From the NCBI GenBank assembly GCA_019307665.1, contig JAFDJC010000215.1, positions 1 through 10,777 on the forward strand: a stretch of DNA of 10,777 nucleotides, in the 5' to 3' direction. This DNA is from Deltaproteobacteria bacterium. GTDB lineage: Bacteria; Desulfobacterota; Desulfobacteria; Desulfobacterales; SURF-7. Below, one piece after another: positions 7,237-10,777 of this stretch. A model generated the notes under the pieces. That model did no database searches and was not told the DNA's origin. It worked only from the letters and a program-made list of their open reading frames with translations. Within the stretch, counting starts at the first letter, position 1. Each line of letters starts with the position of its first letter. A program made the translations under genes and the position numbers.

Positions 7237-8022
7237 ATGAAAATAAATAGAATGACAATAACAGCAACCCTCTTTTTAATGTTGATATCAATGGTCAGCG
7301 CCATCAATGTCAAAAAAGTTCAGGCTGCGTCGTCAGATTACACACCAAACCACACAATAGATCACACAATTTTTGACAAACTTCTTAACCAATATGTGGT
7401 AAATGGTGTTGTCGACTATAAGGGATTGAAAAAAGAAGAAGCCACCCTGGACAGATATCTTACTATGTTGGAAATCGTGAAACCGGACAGTCTGTCCCGT
7501 AACGATCGATTTGCCTTTTATATCAACGTATATAATGCCTGGACCATTAAGCTGATTCTAACAGGATATCCGGATATTGAATCTATAAAAGATATGGGTA
7601 GTCTGTTTAAAAGTCCCTGGAAAAAGAAAATTGTCCGTTTAAATGGAGATGTGGTGACTCTGGATTATATTGAACATGAGATTTTAAGGCCTGATTTCAA
7701 GGACTCCCGGGTTCATTTTGCTATAAACTGTGCTGCAAAATCATGTCCGCCACTGCGTTCAGAAGCTTATCAGGGAAGTAGTCTGGATTATCAGCTTGAT
7801 GATTCAACAAGTTCATTTATTAACGATCCCCAAATGAATTACCTTAAAGGGGAAAAACTTTATATCAGTAAAATATTTGACTGGTTTGAAGAGGATTTTA
7901 ATGGCGTCCACCGGTTTTTTCTTCAATATGCCCGGGGGAATTTAAAAAAAGAACTTATACGGATAGGGGATAAGGTGCGCATAAAACATCTTGATTATGA
8001 CTGGGATCTTAACGGGTCCTGA
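7237..8022 (+). CDS. Exported DUF547-domain protein
   Basis: This 261-residue protein belongs to the DUF547 family (PF04784), whose function is not established. It begins with a basic/hydrophobic signal sequence (MKINRMTITATLFLMLISMV); possible cleavage points follow VSA at 22 or VQA at 30, so it is probably periplasmic. The mature part shows family blocks in order: LLNQYVVNGVVDYKGL, FYINVYNAWTIKLIL from Phe94, HFAINCAAKSCPPLR from His160 with Cys165 and Cys170, and KIFDWFEEDF. His, the two Cys and nearby polar residues could form a catalytic or metal site, as noted in discussions of cysteine-peptidase-like folds, but this is unproven. Length is normal. I recall DUF547 genes occurring near TVP38 and mercuric-reductase-like genes elsewhere, which fits the first gene of this cluster. 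It lies 36 bases after the dehydrogenase gene. Confidence 0.88.
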   Translation: MKINRMTITATLFLMLISMVSAINVKKVQAASSDYTPNHTIDHTIFDKLLNQYVVNGVVDYKGLKKEEATLDRYLTMLEIVKPDSLSRNDRFAFYINVYNAWTIKLILTGYPDIESIKDMGSLFKSPWKKKIVRLNGDVVTLDYIEHEILRPDFKDSRVHFAINCAAKSCPPLRSEAYQGSSLDYQLDDSTSSFINDPQMNYLKGEKLYISKIFDWFEEDFNGVHRFFLQYARGNLKKELIRIGDKVRIKHLDYDWDLNGS

Positions 8023-8075
8023 TTTTCTGTCGCACTGCATCACCGTAAATATAACTTTAATTTGGAGGAATCGCT

Positions 8076-9197
8076 ATGAATACTCAAGAACTGCTCAAGC
8101 CTTTTAATATGAAAGAATTAACAATACCGACTAGAATTGTTATGGCACCCATGACTCGCAATTTTGCTAAAGACAATATCCCAGGATCGGATGTTGCCGC
8201 ATATTATCGCAGGCGTGCTGAAAATAAAGTAGGATTAATTATAACAGAAGGCACCGTTGTTGAACCGCGTACCGGTCATGGGTATCCCAATGTTCCGGAT
8301 TTTAAAGGTGATGAGGCCCTGAAGGGATGGAAAAACGTTGTGGATAATGTCCATGAAGCCGGAGGAAAAATTTTCCCCCAGCTTTGGCATGCAGGAAGTG
8401 TTAGGAGAAAAGGAACACCACCTGACCCCTCAGTGCCGGGGTACGGCCCTTCTGCCGTCATCCATCCGTTTTATACTGATAATAAGGAAACCCCGGAAGA
8501 GATGACATCAGAAGAAATCAACAGTGTTGTAAGTGCATTTGGCGAAGCCGCCAAGCAGGCTGAAGCCATAGGCTTTGATGGCATTGAAATACATGGAGCC
8601 CATGGCTACCTTATCGATCAGTTTTTCTGGGAAGCAACCAACAAGAGAAGTGACAGCTATGGCGGCTCAACGCTTGCCGATCGCATGCAATTTGCAGTTG
8701 AAGTTGTAAATACGATAAGGGAAAAGGTCAGCAAGAACTTCCCTGTATGTTTTCGTTTTTCACAATGGAAAATGGGAGATTTTAAGACAAAACTTGCATC
8801 TAACCCTCAAGAGCTGGAACAGTTCCTTGATACGCTTGTAGAAGCCGGCGTTGATATTTTTCATTGCAGCACCAGGCGATTTCATGAGCCTGAATTTTCT
8901 GGTTCAGACCTGAACCTGGCTGGCTGGACCCGTAAATTGACCGGCAAGCCGGTTATTACGGTAGGCAGTATAGGACTTGATCTTGATTTTGTCAGCGATA
9001 TCATGGGTGCCGGAACCTCTAACCTCTCCCCAAAATCCATTGACCAATTGATTGACCGTCTTGAAAAAAATGAATTTGATCTGGTAGCAGTGGGAAGGGC
9101 GCTCCTGGCTGACTATGAATGGGTGACAAAGATTGTTGAAGGACGTTTTGATGAGATCAATGTGTTTACCAAGGCAGCACTTATGGAGCTTAAGTAG
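8076..9197 (+). CDS. NADH:flavin oxidoreductase, Old Yellow Enzyme family
   Basis: This 373-residue FMN-dependent TIM-barrel enzyme reduces activated C=C bonds, for example in alpha,beta-unsaturated carbonyls, at the expense of NAD(P)H. Motifs include IVMAPMTRN near the N-terminus, PQLWHAGS, the substrate-binding pair His173 and His176 with Tyr178 in EIHGAHGYLIDQFF, SYGGSTLADRM, FMN-contacting Arg227 in CFRFS, ITVGSIGL, and the phosphate-binding VAVGRALLAD. Having His/His, not His/Asn, resembles PETN/morphinone/NemA-type members. No C-terminal iron-sulfur or extra flavin domain is present, so it is the single-domain class and not the 2,4-dienoyl-CoA reductase class. GGAGG at 8064-8068 precedes the ATG by seven bases. 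A 53-base gap separates it from the DUF547 gene, with no terminator visible. The natural substrate is unknown. Confidence 0.93.
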   Translation: MNTQELLKPFNMKELTIPTRIVMAPMTRNFAKDNIPGSDVAAYYRRRAENKVGLIITEGTVVEPRTGHGYPNVPDFKGDEALKGWKNVVDNVHEAGGKIFPQLWHAGSVRRKGTPPDPSVPGYGPSAVIHPFYTDNKETPEEMTSEEINSVVSAFGEAAKQAEAIGFDGIEIHGAHGYLIDQFFWEATNKRSDSYGGSTLADRMQFAVEVVNTIREKVSKNFPVCFRFSQWKMGDFKTKLASNPQELEQFLDTLVEAGVDIFHCSTRRFHEPEFSGSDLNLAGWTRKLTGKPVITVGSIGLDLDFVSDIMGAGTSNLSPKSIDQLIDRLEKNEFDLVAVGRALLADYEWVTKIVEGRFDEINVFTKAALMELK

Positions 9198-9246
9198 TTT
9201 CCGACTGTTAAGGTTGACAAATTGAAGCAAAACATAGGAGTTCTAA

Positions 9247-10086
9247 ATGACAATCCATGAACCGGAAATAAAGACTGAAGACATACTGAAAATTGAAGAT
9301 GATCAATTCAAACCGGACAACGTATGTATTGTCACAGGCTGCGGAACCGGTATCGGGAGGGCTACTGCTGTTGCGGCTGTAGCAAACAATCTGACTGTTG
9401 CCGGTATTGATATTAATGATGAGGCGGGAAAAAAAACAGAAGAGATGGTGAGACAAATCGGAGGAGAGATGGTCTTTATCAAGGCTGACCTTACAAATGA
9501 TGACGACATTGTCCGTTCGGTAAAAGAAGCTTCAGATAAAGGATCAATCAAGTTTCTCGCAAATATAGCAGGGATTCAGCATATCGATTCTATAGAAAAT
9601 TTTCCAATGGAAAAATATGACCTGATGCAGCAGCTTATGTTAAGGGCGCCGTTTTTTCTTTCCAAGCTGGTGATTCCTCATATGAAAGCAAGTGCCGACA
9701 AAACAGGTGTCATTGCCAATATGGCTTCAATACATGCTCATATCTGTACGCTCAACAAGCCGGTATATAATATTACCAAGTTCGGGCTTAGGGCTCTCAG
9801 CCAATCAATTTCCGCTGAAGGCCAGGGCAAGATAAGATCATTCACTGTCAGCACAGGATTTGTTCAAACACCCCTTGCCATGAACCAGGTGGCAGCCCAG
9901 GCTGGACAAAGGGGCATAACAGAAGAGCAGGTAATTACGGATGTAATGATGGGGAAATCAAGAATAAAAGAAATGATGACACCCATAGAAGTAGCTAATA
10001 TTTTTATATACGGATTTTCACGACATGCCGGCTATCTTGTTGGTGGCGATTTGTTGTTTGATGGGGGGTCTGTATTGACTTATTAA
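9247..10086 (+). CDS. Short-chain dehydrogenase/reductase, 3-hydroxybutyrate dehydrogenase-like
   Basis: This 279-residue classical SDR interconverts a secondary alcohol and a ketone with NAD(H) or NADP(H). The cofactor motif TGCGTGIG is at 30-37, DI at the end of strand 2 (GIDIND) favours NAD, Asn106 is in ANIAG, and the catalytic Ser161, Tyr174 and Lys178 lie in MASIHAH and VYNITK. The segment TGFVQTPL, then GITEEQVITDVMMGK, and the C-terminal GGDLLFDGGSVLTY resemble D-3-hydroxybutyrate dehydrogenases. A 25-residue acidic extension (MTIHEPEIKTEDILKIEDDQ) precedes the fold, longer than in typical family members. AGGAG at 9236-9240 sits six bases before this ATG, and the next in-frame Met lies well inside the Rossmann fold, so the start is well supported. 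Its neighbour is a PhaE/phasin-like gene, consistent with hydroxybutyrate/PHA metabolism. Confidence 0.88.
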   Translation: MTIHEPEIKTEDILKIEDDQFKPDNVCIVTGCGTGIGRATAVAAVANNLTVAGIDINDEAGKKTEEMVRQIGGEMVFIKADLTNDDDIVRSVKEASDKGSIKFLANIAGIQHIDSIENFPMEKYDLMQQLMLRAPFFLSKLVIPHMKASADKTGVIANMASIHAHICTLNKPVYNITKFGLRALSQSISAEGQGKIRSFTVSTGFVQTPLAMNQVAAQAGQRGITEEQVITDVMMGKSRIKEMMTPIEVANIFIYGFSRHAGYLVGGDLLFDGGSVLTY

Positions 10087-10119
10087 TGGTTTTTTAAATT
10101 CTTTACCGGAGTAAATCTA

Positions 10120-10614
10120 ATGGATAAAAATTATTTAAAATTTTGGGGAACCATGTTTAACCAGGCAGCTGAAAATCAACAACAGATTGAACAGGTGACC
10201 CAATGGCTGAATGATGGGCTGAAAGGGTCCGAATCATTTGTGAATATGTTCAAAGATTTTCTTAATGCCGGGGCTGAGTCCGGAAAAAAAACCGATACGC
10301 TTGACGATGAGGCAATTTTCAAAGAGCTTCATAAATCTTTTGATGCATTTCTTACCACGTTTGGAATGGTTCCCCAAAGCGAGTATCTTTCTTTATCCAA
10401 AAAATATGAAGATCTTAAAAAAACAGTTGCCGATCAGAAAGAAACCATTGATCATCTGCGTATGATGCTTGATGAAAAAGCAGGCAGCAGCACGGGCACT
10501 ATAAAAGCGTTTCAGAACATGGCGGAAAAACAGGCCGAGCAATTTACTTCCCTGATGAACAATCTTAACTCCTTTTACAAAACGCAGGCCTCAAACAATA
10601 AGGATGGAGAGTAA
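10120..10614 (+). CDS. PhaE/phasin-like coiled-coil protein
   Basis: This 164-residue hydrophilic, mainly helical protein has no signal peptide or membrane segment. It opens with KFWGTMFNQAAENQQQ, continues with an amphipathic helix to about residue 50, a low-complexity acidic linker, then FGMVPQSEYLSLSKKYEDL (81-99) followed by a heptad-rich coil to about residue 120, and a second helix to the end. The GMVP-x-SEY-coiled-coil arrangement resembles PHA synthase accessory proteins (PhaE/PhaR) and PHA-associated phasin-like proteins. It is much shorter than class III PhaE (about 350 residues), so this is a partial resemblance. It would coat granules or support a synthase. No synthase gene follows; a converging gene does. 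GGAG at 10108-10111 precedes the ATG. The function is inferred mainly from composition and the adjacent hydroxybutyrate dehydrogenase-like gene. Confidence 0.6.
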   Translation: MDKNYLKFWGTMFNQAAENQQQIEQVTQWLNDGLKGSESFVNMFKDFLNAGAESGKKTDTLDDEAIFKELHKSFDAFLTTFGMVPQSEYLSLSKKYEDLKKTVADQKETIDHLRMMLDEKAGSSTGTIKAFQNMAEKQAEQFTSLMNNLNSFYKTQASNNKDGE

Positions 10615-10678
10615 GCGTAAAGACAAAACCTATAGGAGAGCGCGTTACCATCATATTAACCGGAAAAAGTTGTACATG
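10615..10678. other. Convergent intergenic gap
   Basis: Sixty-four bases separate the stop codons of two converging genes. A bidirectional terminator is expected here, but none is clear. AACCGG (10658-10663) can pair with CCGGTT (10686-10691) across a 22-base loop, with no T-tract. An AGGAG-like sequence near 10634-10638 has no start codon behind it at a usable distance. Confidence 0.4.
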
Positions 10679-10777
10679 CTATTCCCCGGTTTCAGTCTCA
10701 CTCAGAATAATCCTGACATCTGCTACCGTCGATCCCTCACCCTTTTTGTGAACCAGAAGAGGATTGATATCTATCTC
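10679..10777 (-). CDS. Acetyl/acyl-CoA synthetase (ADP-forming), C-terminal end (partial)
   Basis: Reading the minus strand from the window edge gives 32 codons and a TAG stop at 10681-10679. The peptide starts EIDINPLLVHKKGEG and continues with TVADVRIILSE. The pattern 'E.DINPL.V...G.G..VADARIIL' is the closing strand and helix of the ATP-grasp (ATP-grasp_5) domain in ADP-forming acetate/acyl-CoA ligases and related CoA-ligase/protein acetyltransferase (Pat-like) proteins; ExxxNP contributes to nucleotide/metal binding. Such enzymes interconvert acyl-CoA and acid with ATP formation. The gene runs toward the PhaE-like gene and converges with it across 64 bases. Most of the gene is outside the window, so domain order and substrate cannot be seen. 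Confidence 0.72.
   Translation of the reverse strand, partial: EIDINPLLVHKKGEGSTVADVRIILSETETGE

Noticed and set aside
10658..10691. Intrinsic terminator between the converging genes
   Set aside because: The stem is only six perfect base pairs with a 22-base loop, no T-tract follows on either strand, and it overlaps coding sequence.
1..10777. CRISPR arrays, tRNA/rRNA genes, insertion sequences, toxin-antitoxin or defence genes
   Set aside because: I saw no spaced repeat arrays, cloverleaf-like sequence, terminal inverted repeats with a transposase, or defence-type domains.

Overview
The window reads as an ordinary stretch of bacterial chromosome, densely coded and mostly on the + strand. 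No tRNA, rRNA, CRISPR array, insertion sequence or phage gene was recognised. Moderate GC, AGGAGG-type ribosome sites and the gene set (TVP38-flavoprotein fusion, acetolactate synthase-like enzyme, aldehyde dehydrogenase, Old Yellow Enzyme, hydroxybutyrate dehydrogenase-like SDR, PhaE/phasin-like protein, ADP-forming acyl-CoA synthetase) suggest an anaerobic Desulfobacterota, perhaps Desulfobacterales. That placement rests on recalled family resemblance, not on a search.

Region 1 (1-1754) is the 3' part of an ABC importer operon of the nitrate/sulfonate/taurine (NitT/TauT/SsuABC) type: the C-terminus of a substrate-binding protein, a permease and an ATPase. Permease and ATPase genes overlap by 4 bases. 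The ATPase gene ends with a perfect 13-bp A/T-rich inverted repeat and a 14-bp palindrome.

Region 2 (1755-2080) is a 326-base gap without a convincing gene. It holds an imperfect sigma-54-like promoter candidate, a direct repeat GATATATGGG with a 16-base period, and small inverted repeats. It is the likely control region for what follows.

Region 3 (2081-10614) is a run of seven co-directional genes with gaps of 10 to 57 bases: a membrane TVP38/TMEM64 domain fused to a mercuric-reductase-like FAD/NAD disulfide reductase; a thiamine-diphosphate enzyme of the acetolactate synthase family; an aldehyde dehydrogenase; an exported DUF547 protein; an Old Yellow Enzyme; a 3-hydroxybutyrate dehydrogenase-like SDR; and a small coiled-coil PhaE/phasin-like protein. 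A reasonable inference is a catabolic or redox module in which the ThDP enzyme makes or consumes a C-C bonded keto compound or aldehyde, the dehydrogenase oxidises the aldehyde, and the OYE and SDR process an unsaturated or hydroxy acid linked to hydroxybutyrate/PHA metabolism. The substrate cannot be read from the sequence.

Region 4 (10615-10777) contains a converging minus-strand gene. Only its last 32 codons are present, and they match the C-terminus of an ADP-forming acetyl/acyl-CoA synthetase.

The most notable anomaly is in the ThDP enzyme. About 30 residues that normally follow the second metal-ligand motif are absent, in frame, at about 5622-5642, so this copy may be inactive, altered, or mis-assembled. 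No clearly new system was found.
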